Assembly (NCBI RefSeq): GCF_023703325.1
Contig: NZ_JAMQGM010000017.1
Location: 1-64,000, forward strand
Direction: 5' to 3'
Source: Streptomyces meridianus
Lineage (GTDB): Bacteria > Actinomycetota > Actinomycetes > Streptomycetales > Streptomycetaceae
Length of the DNA stretch: 64,000 nt
Below, piece after piece: positions 55,613 to 64,000 of this stretch. Each line of letters begins with the position of its first letter. Within the stretch, counting starts at the first letter, position 1. The position numbers were made by a program, and so were the translations under genes. Under the pieces are notes generated by a model. That model saw nothing but the letters and a program-made list of their open reading frames with translations, did not search any database and had not been told where the DNA came from.

Positions 55613-57286
55613 ATGGGCCCGGATGGTCCGCAGGAAGCGATTGCCAGGACTCTCGACACTCTCGGCACGGGTGCTTACCTGGTGGACGAGCAGGGGTTGA
55701 TCGTCGCTGTCAACGCGCGCGGCGAGCAACTCCTGGCCCGCCCCGCTGCCGATCTGGTCGGCCGGGACGCCCACGACCTGCTGCACCGCACCAGCGGCGG
55801 GGAAGCCGTGCCGAGGGTCCGGTGCCGCATGCGCGAGACCGTCCTCGGCGGGCCCACGCAGCAGGGTGCGGACGAGTGGTTCGAGCGCGGAGACGGCACG
55901 CTGTTGCCAGTGGGATGGCTGGCCACTTCCTGCGACACCCGCCCGTCGGCCACTCTCGTCCTCTTCCACTCCGCCGAGCGCCCCGCGGAGCGGTCACCGG
56001 CAGGCGGGCAGCTCTCCGAACTGGAACGGCTCGCTCTGCTCGCCGAGACGACCACCCTGCTCACCTCCACCCTGGACATCCACGAGGCGCTGCGCCGCCT
56101 GATCAACCTCGTGGTGCCCCGCATCGCCGACTGGGCCGTCATCGACCTGATCGGCGAGCGGGACGAAGTCCGGCGCTTCGCCGTCGCCCATGCCGAGGGC
56201 GACACGGTGATGTTCCGGGAGGACCTCCAGGGGCCCATGCCGCCGGTTCCGGAGGAGTCCCCGATGCCCCTGTCGCGCGCCCTGCGCGGCGTCGCGTCCT
56301 CCGTCGTCGCCCCCGAGACCTATCACGGCCCGCCCGACTCCGGGATTGCGGTGGAGCAGCGCCGCCTGTTCGAGGCGACCGGCATGCACTCGGCCGTCAT
56401 GGTTCCCCTCCGAAGCCTGCACGACGTGATGGGTGCCCTCACCCTGGGCCGCGCCGACCAGCCCGATCGGTTCGTCCCGGCCGACACGGCCCTGCTGGAG
56501 GACATTGCCCGACGCGCCAGCTTCGCTTTGGAGAACGCCCGCCTCTACCAGCGCCAGCGCCAGGTCGCCGAGACCATGCAGCGCCATCTGCTGCCGAAGC
56601 TCCCGCGCTCGCCCGGCCGCAGCATGACCGCCCGATACCTGCCCGCGCCGGACGCGTCGCACGTCGGGGGCGACTGGTACGACGCGTTCGCCGTGACGGA
56701 CGGAGCCACCGCCCTCGCCGTGGGGGACGTCGTCGGCCACGATCTGGAGGCCGCGGCCGGCATGGCACAGCTGCGCAACATGCTCCGGGCGTACGCCGTG
56801 TCCCAGCAGAAGCCGCCGAGCAAGGTCGTGGAATGGCTCGACCGGGCGGCCCTGGACATCGCCGAGGTCTCCATGGCCACGCTGATCTTCGCCCGCATGA
56901 GTGAGAACGCCGACGGCCGGTGCGAGCTGTCCTGGACCAACGCGGGCCATCCACCTCCCCTGCTGGTCACCCGCGAGGGCGTGGCCCGCTATCTGACCGA
57001 CGGCCACGGAATCCTCCTGGGCGTGGCACCCGAGCGGGCCCGGCCCGACGCAACGGCGGAACTGCCGCCCGGGGCAACCCTGCTCCTCTACACCGACGGC
57101 CTGATCGAGTCCCCGGGCCACACCCTGGACGAGGGCCTGGACCGTCTGCGCCGGCACGCCGCGGCCCTGGCGCGTCGCCCCCTGGAATCCTTCGTCGACG
57201 AGTTGCTGACACGGGTGCGCCCAGCGGACAACGACGACGACGTGGCCCTGCTGGCCGTGCGACACGGGCCCGGCCGGTCGTCTTGA
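55613..57286 (+). CDS. PAS-GAF-SpoIIE phosphatase
   Basis: A 557-residue regulator. A PAS domain spans about residues 5-125, GAF about 145-315 and SpoIIE/PP2C about 330-550. Metal motifs are intact: VGGDWYDAF, AVGDVVGHD, LLLYTDGLIE and DDDVALLAVR. No HATPase domain is present. It should dephosphorylate an anti-anti-sigma factor in response to a small-molecule or redox signal at GAF/PAS. ATG 55613 is preferred over GTG 55610 because GAGGGAG is then at correct spacing. Confidence 0.88.
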   Translation: MGPDGPQEAIARTLDTLGTGAYLVDEQGLIVAVNARGEQLLARPAADLVGRDAHDLLHRTSGGEAVPRVRCRMRETVLGGPTQQGADEWFERGDGTLLPVGWLATSCDTRPSATLVLFHSAERPAERSPAGGQLSELERLALLAETTTLLTSTLDIHEALRRLINLVVPRIADWAVIDLIGERDEVRRFAVAHAEGDTVMFREDLQGPMPPVPEESPMPLSRALRGVASSVVAPETYHGPPDSGIAVEQRRLFEATGMHSAVMVPLRSLHDVMGALTLGRADQPDRFVPADTALLEDIARRASFALENARLYQRQRQVAETMQRHLLPKLPRSPGRSMTARYLPAPDASHVGGDWYDAFAVTDGATALAVGDVVGHDLEAAAGMAQLRNMLRAYAVSQQKPPSKVVEWLDRAALDIAEVSMATLIFARMSENADGRCELSWTNAGHPPPLLVTREGVARYLTDGHGILLGVAPERARPDATAELPPGATLLLYTDGLIESPGHTLDEGLDRLRRHAAALARRPLESFVDELLTRVRPADNDDDVALLAVRHGPGRSS

Positions 57287-57581
57287 CCCAGCCGCTCCCG
57301 TGGCTTCCCGCCGGACGGGGCACGGACGAGGTTTCCAGCGTCCTCTGGTCCGTAGCTCTCCGGATGTACTGACCCGGAGCGTCCTTCACGCGGGTGGCCG
57401 GTGGGTGGCCGCCGAGTGCGGTGTGGCGGCGGTGGTGGTGCGGTGCAGCGTTCGACCCCGCCGTGGTTCGCGGTCGGGAAGGAGGGGCGGCGGGTGCTTG
57501 TGGGTGTGCCGGGAGCGGTGAGGCTGTCGCGCCACGGGCGGGACAGCCAGCAGCCACCGTTGTCGTCTCGCACGGGACCCT

Positions 57582-59729
57582 TCACACGCTTGCTTCGAGA
57601 CCTTGTTCGGCCCAGATGATCTTCCCCTGGTCCGTGAAGCGAGCGCCCCACTGATCGGTCATCTGCGACACGATGAACAGGCCCCGGCCGCCCTCGTCCG
57701 TCGGTCCCGCATGGCGGAGATGCGGTGCCGCGCTACTGCTGTCGTAGACCTCGTAGGTGAGTCCACGGTCACGAATGATCCGCAGTCGCACCGGTGGCGC
57801 GCCGTATCGAACGGCATTGGTGACCAGTTCACCGACAATCACCTCCGCGGAAAAACTGGTTTCCGGCCCGAATCCCCACTCGGCCAGCTGACCGCGGGCC
57901 AGGTCGCGGGCGGTGGAAGCGGCTTCGAAGCGGCTGGGGAGGTCCCACGTCCTGACGGAATCCTCGGGGAAGGAGCTCGCGCGCGCCAGGAGGAGTGCGG
58001 CGTTGGGCCGGTGGTGTTCCGGCAGGGCGTGGACGATGGCGTCGGCAAGGTCTCTGAGCGGTCGCTCGGGGTGACGCAGTTCGCTGCTCAGAACTCCCCA
58101 GGCGATCTCGTCGTCGGACAGGAGGGAACCGGTTTGCAGAGCGAAAACGGTGTTCTCCGACGCCTCGAACGTGCAGGTGGCGAATTGGCTCTTGTCCGTG
58201 CTCCCCAGAGGCGGCCCTTCGGGGATGTCGGGGGACTCGATCCTGCCGTCGGGATGGGCGATCACGGGGCCGGGGTGGTCGGCGCGGCAAATCGTGCAGG
58301 TACCGGCGATGGGGTCGAACACCGCGTACACGCAGCAGGCCCTGAGCGCCTCACGTTGCACCGGATCGGAGTGCGGAAGGGCGGCCCGTTCCTGATCCAG
58401 GTACGTGACGGTGTCATCCAGACGTTCCATGAGTTCCTCGGGATCCAGGTCCAGTGCGGCGAGCGTCTGGACGACGGTGCGCAGCTGTCCCATGGCCGTC
58501 GCGGCCTGGACACCCTTCCCGGCCACATCTCCGACGACCAGTGCGATGCGTGCGCCGGGCAGGGCGATGGTGTCGAACCAGTAGCCGGCCCGCCGGCCGG
58601 GCAGATTGAGGTAGGCGGTCGCCACCGCGGTCTGCGCCACGGGCTCTCGTGGGAGCGCGCGGCGCTGCATGGTCGTGGCCACGACGCGCTCGCGGGTGTA
58701 TCGGCGCGCGTTGTCAATGCACAGAGCGACGTGGGCGGCCATCTCGGAGGCGAGGACCACGTCCTCGTCGTCAAACGGTTCGGCGCCGCCGCGTCGGCAG
58801 AAGTAGAGCAGGCCCAGCACGGCCCCGTGCACGCTCAGCGGCGCGAGGATCAGACTGTGGGCCTGGTCCGCGATGAGCGCCTCGGTCGAGGCACGGGTCT
58901 CCGTGCTCCACAGCGCGTCCGGCGTCAGCGTCAGCAGTCGCGCTTCGCGGTCGGAGAGAACCAGCCCGTAGGACGTCTCTCCGGGAAGCGCGCGTACTTC
59001 GCACAGCGGATGAGCCTCCATGTATGCCGTGGAGCCCACGGAGGCGACATGGCGCAGTGCGACGTGCGGATCAACGGGCGCGATCGGAGGGTCGTCGCCG
59101 CGCACCACACCCTCCACGAGCTCCACCCCGGCGATGTCGGCGAAACGGACCGTCTGAGAACCCACGACTTCCGGCGCACCGGTCAGTTCAGTGGTGCGGA
59201 GGGTGACGGTGTCGACCAGTTCCTGGCAGGTGGTGGCGATGTCGAGCGTCCGTCCGACGCGTTCCCGCACCGTGGACAGGAGAGCGAGTCTGTCCCGAGC
59301 CTTCTCGCGCTCCGTGACGTCCACTCTCGTCCGTGCGAGTCCGATCACCCTGCCGCCCGGGTCTTCGAGGCGGAAGATGCTGACGGAGTGTATGCGCAGT
59401 TCGCCTGCCACGTAGACGCCCACCAGACGGTCCAGGGCTGGGGTGCCGCTGGTCAGGACAGCACGACTGACGGTGACCTCCCTCGCCGGGTCCGTGAACT
59501 CCATCACCTCGGTGAAGCGGTACCCGACGATGGCCTCGGCGGACAGTTTCACCGGTCCCGGCACGCGTAGCTCGGCCTGCACGATCCGGAGGTCCGTGTC
59601 GAGGACCACCAGGTCGACCAACGACTGGGAGAGCAGCCCTTCTATCAGCACGGCACCAAGACCGCCGACGGTGAAGGCTCCACCCGCATCGAGGGTCAGT
59701 CCGGCGTCTCCGCTGCTCTGGGCGTCCAC
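57582..59729 (-). CDS. PAS-GAF-pseudo-SpoIIE-HATPase regulator
   Basis: A 715-residue relative of the phosphatase at 35.8 kb. A PAS domain lies about 20-145, GAF about 160-350, SpoIIE-like about 365-590, and HATPase about 600-710 (AEVIVGELVTNAVRYG, GGRGLFIVSQMTDQWG). Three metal-binding Asp positions are lost: GGDWYD is AGYWFD, TDGL is TGSL, and DDxALL is PNAALL; GDVAGKG remains. Phosphatase activity is therefore doubtful, while the kinase-like domain looks intact. GTG 59729 follows GGAGG. Confidence 0.85.
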   Translation of the reverse strand: MDAQSSGDAGLTLDAGGAFTVGGLGAVLIEGLLSQSLVDLVVLDTDLRIVQAELRVPGPVKLSAEAIVGYRFTEVMEFTDPAREVTVSRAVLTSGTPALDRLVGVYVAGELRIHSVSIFRLEDPGGRVIGLARTRVDVTEREKARDRLALLSTVRERVGRTLDIATTCQELVDTVTLRTTELTGAPEVVGSQTVRFADIAGVELVEGVVRGDDPPIAPVDPHVALRHVASVGSTAYMEAHPLCEVRALPGETSYGLVLSDREARLLTLTPDALWSTETRASTEALIADQAHSLILAPLSVHGAVLGLLYFCRRGGAEPFDDEDVVLASEMAAHVALCIDNARRYTRERVVATTMQRRALPREPVAQTAVATAYLNLPGRRAGYWFDTIALPGARIALVVGDVAGKGVQAATAMGQLRTVVQTLAALDLDPEELMERLDDTVTYLDQERAALPHSDPVQREALRACCVYAVFDPIAGTCTICRADHPGPVIAHPDGRIESPDIPEGPPLGSTDKSQFATCTFEASENTVFALQTGSLLSDDEIAWGVLSSELRHPERPLRDLADAIVHALPEHHRPNAALLLARASSFPEDSVRTWDLPSRFEAASTARDLARGQLAEWGFGPETSFSAEVIVGELVTNAVRYGAPPVRLRIIRDRGLTYEVYDSSSAAPHLRHAGPTDEGGRGLFIVSQMTDQWGARFTDQGKIIWAEQGLEASV

Positions 59730-60015
59730 CGGGCCACCTCCAACGCTCTCCGTCAGCTGGGATCGGAAATCCGTCGGTTCCAGTATGAGACCGTTCGGTT
59801 CCTCCGGCCCGACTCACGGACCCGCTCGAGGGCGGACGGCAGCCGACGAGCGCGCGGGCATTTACGGGACTGCGAGCCGCGCGGCCGTGCTGCGCAGCAC
59901 CGAGCGCAGTGCGACGCCCGCCGCAGGCATCTTGACGTCCACCCATGGCCTCGCGAGCGGCGTCACGAGTGCGGTCCATGAGGACAGCTGCTGGGCCGAC
60001 CCCGCTGACCACGGG
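59730..60015. other. Intergenic region between gpmA and the pseudo-SpoIIE gene
   Basis: It holds the upstream region of the 59729 gene. An AT-richer piece near 59770-59800 is a promoter candidate. There is no protein-like frame. Confidence 0.4.
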
Positions 60016-60067
60016 CACGAAGAAGCCTCCCACCGCGACACAACCGCGGGTGGGGGGCTCCTTCGTG
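60016..60067 (-). terminator. gpmA terminator
   Basis: An extended imperfect stem with arms beginning CACGAAG (60016) and ending CTTCGTG (60067), enclosing AGCC/GGCT and CCCACC/GGTGGG pairs. It lies right after the gpmA stop. Confidence 0.75.
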
Positions 60068-60072
60068 GGCGG

Positions 60073-60834
60073 TTACTTCTTCTTGCCCTGGTTCTTGACC
60101 GCCTCGATGGCGGCCTTCGCGGCCTCCGGGTCGAGGTAGGTGCCGCCGGGCTTCACCGGACGGAAGTCGGCGTCCAGCTCGTAGGCGAGCGGGATGCCGG
60201 TCGGAATGTTGAGACCGGAGATCTCGGCGTCGGAGATCCCGTCGAGGTGCTTCACCAGGCCCCGCAGGCTGTTGCCGTGCGCTGCGACGAGAACCGTCCG
60301 GCCGGCCAGCAGGTCCGGGAGGATGCCGTCGTACCAGTACGGCAGCATGCGCTCGACGACGTCCTTGAGGCACTCCGTGCGCGGGCGCAGCTCGCTGGGG
60401 ATGGCGGCGTAGCGCGGGTCATCGCTCTGCGAGTACTCGGCGCCGTCTTCGAGCGGCGGCGGCGGGGTGTCGTACGAGCGGCGCCACAGCATGAACTGCT
60501 CTTCGCCGAACTCGGCGAGGGTCTGGGCCTTGTCCTTGCCCTGGAGCGCGCCGTAGTGGCGCTCGTTGAGCCGCCACGAGCGGTGCACGGGGATCCAGTG
60601 CCGGTCGGCCGCCTCGAGAGCGAGCTGCGCGGTGCGGATGGCGCGCTTCTGGAGCGAGGTGTGCACGACGTCGGGGAGCAGGCCGGTGTCCTTGAGCAGC
60701 TCACCGCCGCGGACTGCCTCCTTCTCGCCCTTCTCGTTGAGGTTGACGTCCACCCAGCCGGTGAACAGGTTCTTCGCGTTCCACTCGCTCTCGCCGTGGC
60801 GGAGGAGAATCAGCTTGTACGGTGCGTCGGCCAT
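60073..60834 (-). CDS. gpmA: 2,3-bisphosphoglycerate-dependent phosphoglycerate mutase
   Basis: A 253-residue glycolytic enzyme interconverting 3- and 2-phosphoglycerate. The phospho-His is H13 in [12 protein letters not shown]. Other motifs are [20 protein letters not shown] and [19 protein letters not shown]. The C-terminus is basic (KNQGKKK). ATG 60834. Confidence 0.97.
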   Translation of the reverse strand: MADAPYKLILLRHGESEWNAKNLFTGWVDVNLNEKGEKEAVRGGELLKDTGLLPDVVHTSLQKRAIRTAQLALEAADRHWIPVHRSWRLNERHYGALQGKDKAQTLAEFGEEQFMLWRRSYDTPPPPLEDGAEYSQSDDPRYAAIPSELRPRTECLKDVVERMLPYWYDGILPDLLAGRTVLVAAHGNSLRGLVKHLDGISDAEISGLNIPTGIPLAYELDADFRPVKPGGTYLDPEAAKAAIEAVKNQGKKK

Positions 60835-60924
60835 GCCCCTGAGCGTAAACGACCGGCCCGGGGCCCGACCGGCCGTACCGGGTGCCGGACGGGCACGGTC
60901 GAGCGGGACCTGCGCCCGGCCCGG

Positions 60925-61479
60925 TCAGTGACCCGCTGCGGCGTCGTCCCGGCCGCCGCCCGCGGGCTCCGCGCCGCCGGGGCCGGCAGCCGCGTCCCGG
61001 GTCAGGTGCGTGAATGCCTCCAGGTTGCGGGTCGACTCCCCGCGCGAGGTCCGCCAGGAGTACTCCCGGCGGATCGCCGAGGCGAAACCCAGCTCCAGCA
61101 GGGTGTTGAAGCTGCCGTCCGCGTTCTCCAGCACGGTCCCCAGCAGCCGGTCCAGCTCCTCGGGCGTGACGGCCGACAGCGGCAGCTTGCCGGCCAGGTA
61201 CACGTCACCGTGACCGTCGATCGCGTAACTCACCCCGTACAAGCGGGTGTTGCGCTCCAGCAGCCAGCGGTGGACGGCCGCCTGGTTCTCGTCGGGATGC
61301 CGGATGACGAAGGCGTTGACCGACAGCGAGTGCCGTCCGACCCGCAGCGAGCAGGTGGTGGAGAGCTTCCTCGTGCCCGGAAGCGTGACGACGTAGACGC
61401 CCGGCTCCGGGCTCTCCCACGTCAGCTCGGCGTCGTCCAGCGTCTGTTCGACGATCTCGCGTGCCTCGACCTCAGCCAT
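60925..61479 (-). CDS. YbjN-domain protein
   Basis: A 184-residue protein of the YbjN family, which resembles type III secretion chaperones. It begins [20 protein letters not shown], has [20 protein letters not shown], and a low-complexity tail ([19 protein letters not shown]). The function is unknown. Its start overlaps the end of mshA by 8 bp, a pairing common in actinomycetes. Confidence 0.88.
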   Translation of the reverse strand: MAEVEAREIVEQTLDDAELTWESPEPGVYVVTLPGTRKLSTTCSLRVGRHSLSVNAFVIRHPDENQAAVHRWLLERNTRLYGVSYAIDGHGDVYLAGKLPLSAVTPEELDRLLGTVLENADGSFNTLLELGFASAIRREYSWRTSRGESTRNLEAFTHLTRDAAAGPGGAEPAGGGRDDAAAGH

Positions 61480-62851
61480 GCAGCGAGCGTAGACGACGGC
61501 GTTCGTGCATCGCGGACGTGTAGACCTCCGCCGTCGCCGCAGCCGCGGTGTCCCAGCCGAAGGACCCGGCGTGCCGTGCGGCCGCCGCGCCCATCCGTCC
61601 GCTGAGCCCGGGGTCGTCCGCGAAACGGCGCAGCGCCCGGGCGTAATCGGCCGGTTCGTGCCCCTCGACGAGGAAGCCGCTGACCCCGTCGCGCACCGCG
61701 ACCGGCAGTCCCCCGACGGCCGCCGCCACCACCGGGGTCCCGGACGCCTGCGCCTCGACGGCGACCAGGCCGAACGACTCGTTGTACGACGGCATGACCA
61801 GCACCGACGCAGCCCGGTACCAGTCGGCGAGCTGCTCCTGGGCGACCGGCGGCCGGAATCGCACGACGTCGGTGATCCCCAGCCGGGCCGCCAGCTTCTG
61901 CAGCTCCTCGGGCCTGGCCAGCCCGCTGCCGCTCGGCCCGCCGACCACCGGGACCACCAGTCGGGTGCGCAGTGACGGGTCCTGGTCGAGGAGAACCGCG
62001 ACGGCGCGCAGCAGGACGTCCGGGGCCTTCAGCGGCTGTATCCGGCCGGCGAAAAGGGGGATCAGGGCGTCCTGCGGAAGCCCGAGCCGGGCCCGCGCGG
62101 CGGCCCGCCCCGCGGCGATGCCGCCCGGGTCGGGGCGGAAGACGTCCAGGTTGACGCCCGGGTGCACCACGGCAACCTTGTCGGGGTCGGCCTCGTAGTG
62201 CTGCATGAGCTCCGCGGCCTCGCCGGACGTGTTCGCGACGAGCCGGTCCGCCGCCCGTACGACCTGCGTCTCGCCGATCACGCGGGCGGCCGGCTCCGGG
62301 GTGTCACCGGCGGCGAGCGCCGCGTTCTTGACCTTGGCCATGGTGTGCATGGCGTGCACGAGCGGCACGCCCCAGCGCTGGGAGGCGAGCCAGCCGACGT
62401 GGCCGGAGAGCCAGTAGTGGGTGTGCACCAGGTCGTAGTGGCCCGGACGGTGCCCGGCCCACGCCTGGTGGACGCCGTGGGTGAAGGCGCAGAGCTGGGC
62501 AGGCAGCTCCTCCTTGGCGAGGCCCTCGTACGGTCCGGCGTCCACGTGCCGCACCAGGACGCCCGGCGCCAGTTCGACGGCGGGCTCGAGCGCGCCGGTC
62601 GTGGAGCGGGTGAATATCTCGACCTCGATGTCGATGGCCGCGAGCCGCTTCGCGAGCTCGACGATGTAGACGTTCATGCCGCCCGCGTCGCCCGTTCCGG
62701 GCTGGTGGAGCGGGGAGGTGTGCACGCTGAGCATCGCGACGCGGCGCGGGCGCCGCTGAGTGCCGGGCAGTCTCAGCCGGGACGGCAGGGAGAGGGTGCC
62801 GTGTCCTCGGCTGCGCGTTCCCGGCCGGTGCACGAACTGGCTCACGCGCAT
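61472..62851 (-). CDS. mshA: D-inositol-3-phosphate glycosyltransferase (mycothiol synthesis)
   Basis: A 459-residue GT4 enzyme that starts mycothiol biosynthesis by joining GlcNAc to inositol-3-phosphate. Motifs are [20 protein letters not shown] (donor/acceptor glycine loop), [42 protein letters not shown], and the EX7E region [17 protein letters not shown] 62851 follows GAGGAGG. A candidate SigR promoter lies upstream. It supports the mscR pathway at 31.6 kb. Confidence 0.95.
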   Translation of the reverse strand: MRVSQFVHRPGTRSRGHGTLSLPSRLRLPGTQRRPRRVAMLSVHTSPLHQPGTGDAGGMNVYIVELAKRLAAIDIEVEIFTRSTTGALEPAVELAPGVLVRHVDAGPYEGLAKEELPAQLCAFTHGVHQAWAGHRPGHYDLVHTHYWLSGHVGWLASQRWGVPLVHAMHTMAKVKNAALAAGDTPEPAARVIGETQVVRAADRLVANTSGEAAELMQHYEADPDKVAVVHPGVNLDVFRPDPGGIAAGRAAARARLGLPQDALIPLFAGRIQPLKAPDVLLRAVAVLLDQDPSLRTRLVVPVVGGPSGSGLARPEELQKLAARLGITDVVRFRPPVAQEQLADWYRAASVLVMPSYNESFGLVAVEAQASGTPVVAAAVGGLPVAVRDGVSGFLVEGHEPADYARALRRFADDPGLSGRMGAAAARHAGSFGWDTAAAATAEVYTSAMHERRRLRSLHG

Positions 62852-62907
62852 GACCTCCTCGATGTCAGCAGCGGCGGTGGGGTGCGCGACACCTCACTGG
62901 GGCCTGT

Positions 62908-62934
62908 AACCATGGCGGCGTCCGGTCCATTTCC
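62908..62934 (-). promoter_or_regulatory. Candidate SigR (thiol-stress sigma) promoter of mshA
   Basis: On the minus strand GGAAAT (62929-62934) and GTT (62908-62910) are separated by 18 bp, close to the SigR consensus GGAAT-N18-GTT. The start would be about 50 nt before the ATG. mshA is a reported SigR target in S. coelicolor, from memory. Confidence 0.6.
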
Positions 62935-63157
62935 GCTTTGCCGAAATGTGACGGACCCGGCAGGGGCCGCCATCCGTTCGTCACGGTCTCGTGAGCCCGC
63001 CGCTGCACCGGTGCGCCGGAGGCTTGTCGGGAAGGTGGCGTTTTGTGTCCTCGAGCCGGACGGGACGTGCGGAACAGGCACACGGAATTCCGATCCGGCG
63101 AGCCGCCACCGGAGCAGTGCGCAACCTCTCCGGCGCCGGGGATCCGGCGGCACGGAA
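62935..63157. other. Divergent spacer between mshA and the last gene
   Basis: About 220 bp beyond the putative SigR promoter. I see no further palindromes or protein-like frame. Confidence 0.4.
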
Positions 63158-63171
63158 TAGGCTCGGGTCCA
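63158..63171 (+). promoter_or_regulatory. -10 box for leaderless transcript of the last gene
   Basis: TAGGCT (63158-63163) is followed by seven bases and the ATG at 63171. No Shine-Dalgarno is present. It is identical to the otsA hexamer. Confidence 0.5.
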
Positions 63172-64000
63172 TGGCCTCCCGGATCCCCGCGCCGCGCCCC
63201 TCGCGGCCCGTCGGCACGGTCACCCGGGGCACCACCAGCCCGAACCGGCTGCGCCGCATGGACCGCTGGATCGCGGCGACACACGCCGGGGCCCTGCGCA
63301 GGTCGGCCGACCCGGTCGCGGTCGACCTGGGGTACGGGGCCTCCCCGTGGACGGCGGTGGAGCTGCTGGGCCGGCTGCGGCGCGTCCGGCCGGACACCGA
63401 GGTGGTCGGCATCGAGATCGACCCGGAGCGCGTCGCCGCCGCCGGGCCCTACAGCCGGCCCGGGCTGGAGTTCGCACACGGCGGCTTCGAGGTGCCGCTG
63501 CCGGACCGCGGCCGCGCGGGCGGCGATCGCCGGCCGGATCTCATCCGTGCCGCGAACGTGCTGCGGCAGTACGACGAGAGCCAGGTGCAGGGCGTGTGGG
63601 AGCGGCTGTGCACCCGGCTGGCGCCGGGCGGGCTGCTGGTCGAGGGCACCTGCGACGAGATCGGCCGCCGTCACGTGTGGGTGGCGCTCGGCCCGGAAGG
63701 GCCGCGCACCGTCACCTTCGCGACCCGGCTCGGGTCCCTGTCCCGCCCCTCCGACCTGGCGGAACGGCTGCCCAAGGCGCTCATCCACCGCAATGTGCCC
63801 GGCGAGCCGGTGCACGCGTTCCTGCAGGACTTCGACCGGGCCTGGGCGGCGGCCGCGCCGTTCGCGGACTTCGGGGCGCGGCAGCGCTGGATCCGCAGCG
63901 TGCGGTCGATCGGCGGGCAGTGGCCGCTGACGGACGGGCCGAGCCGCTGGCGGCAGGGCGAGGTCACTGTCCGCTGGGACGCACTGGCCCCGCGCACCGC
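63171..64000 (+). CDS. Class I SAM-dependent methyltransferase (truncated by window edge)
   Basis: The first 276 residues of a methyltransferase; the stop is beyond the right end. The SAM motif is DPVAVDLGYGASPWTAVELLGR (about residues 47-68), then EVVGIEIDPERVAAA. The middle has NVLRQYDESQVQGVWERL and the post-core APGGLLVEGTCDE. The substrate is unknown. It is divergent from mshA and probably leaderless. Confidence 0.82.
   Translation, partial: MASRIPAPRPSRPVGTVTRGTTSPNRLRRMDRWIAATHAGALRRSADPVAVDLGYGASPWTAVELLGRLRRVRPDTEVVGIEIDPERVAAAGPYSRPGLEFAHGGFEVPLPDRGRAGGDRRPDLIRAANVLRQYDESQVQGVWERLCTRLAPGGLLVEGTCDEIGRRHVWVALGPEGPRTVTFATRLGSLSRPSDLAERLPKALIHRNVPGEPVHAFLQDFDRAWAAAAPFADFGARQRWIRSVRSIGGQWPLTDGPSRWRQGEVTVRWDALAPRT

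Overview
The window is Streptomyces chromosome core. The DNA is very GC-rich, so open reading frames appear on both strands of nearly every gene. It carries mycothiol genes (mshA, an mscR-like dehydrogenase), PhoR-PhoP/PhoU, CarD, RlmB, MsiK, a GroEL2-type chaperonin behind CIRCE elements, a cdgB-type diguanylate cyclase and several SpoIIE-type phosphatases. From memory, the order groEL2 - cspA - moaD-like - threonine synthase-like ... trehalose genes ... nagK-nagA ... cdgB ... msiK ... rlmB - cysS - ispF/D - carD ... phoP/R/U ... gpmA ... mshA matches the S. coelicolor SCO42xx-SCO43xx region; this could not be checked here. No insertion sequence, prophage or CRISPR array was found.

Layout. 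0.2-4.7 kb: SAM methyltransferase, CutC, an HD hydrolase, a chloramphenicol-type MFS exporter and two small conserved proteins. 4.8-8.4 kb: N-acetylmuramic acid (MurNAc) catabolism, with an RpiR/MurR regulator, MurQ etherase and a PTS EIIBC. The regulator's own promoter carries a 15-bp palindrome over its -10 box. 8.5-10.3 kb: VOC protein, Uma2 nuclease-like protein and an orphan VapB antitoxin. 10.4-14.9 kb: GroEL, cold-shock protein, then a SAM riboswitch followed by a threonine-synthase-like enzyme and a MoaD/ThiS carrier, a probable sulfur/methionine unit. 15.2-18.7 kb: glucosylglycerate and trehalose synthesis. 18.7-23.6 kb: sugar-binding lipoprotein, NagK, NagA (DasR-like box) and a phosphofructokinase-like kinase.

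23.8-31.4 kb: membrane-anchored carbohydrate-binding-like protein, a diguanylate cyclase (BldD-like box and a perfect CRP-like palindrome upstream), flavin reductase, ArfB, TerD and a secreted thermolysin-like protease. 31.6-33.3 kb: mycothiol-dependent formaldehyde dehydrogenase plus MBL hydrolase. 33.4-39.4 kb: small conserved genes, pentapeptide protein, GNAT, a SpoIIE phosphatase, a secreted SH3-like protein and tRNA-Thr(UGU). 39.6-44 kb: MsiK ATPase, a sugar-nucleotide transferase and a DoxX-like membrane protein. 44.2-49 kb: rlmB, cysS, ispF, ispD, carD.

49.6-53.3 kb: lipoprotein and PhoP/PhoR divergent from PhoU, with a PHO box between. 53.4-54.2 kb: a probable decayed gene. 54.4-59.7 kb: secreted unknown protein and two more SpoIIE-type regulators, one of which has lost all three metal-binding aspartates I checked. 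60-64 kb: gpmA, ybjN-like, mshA (candidate SigR promoter) and a truncated methyltransferase at the right edge.

Themes: recycling of cell-wall amino sugars (MurQ, NagK, NagA), compatible-solute and thiol chemistry, phosphate and c-di-GMP control. At least six genes have a -10 hexamer placed so that the transcript would start at the initiation codon (leaderless). The most noteworthy signals are the SAM riboswitch plus carrier-protein methionine unit, the dead SpoIIE phosphatase, the MurR promoter-operator arrangement, the CRP/BldD control region, and the VapB orphan beside a possible VapC stub.
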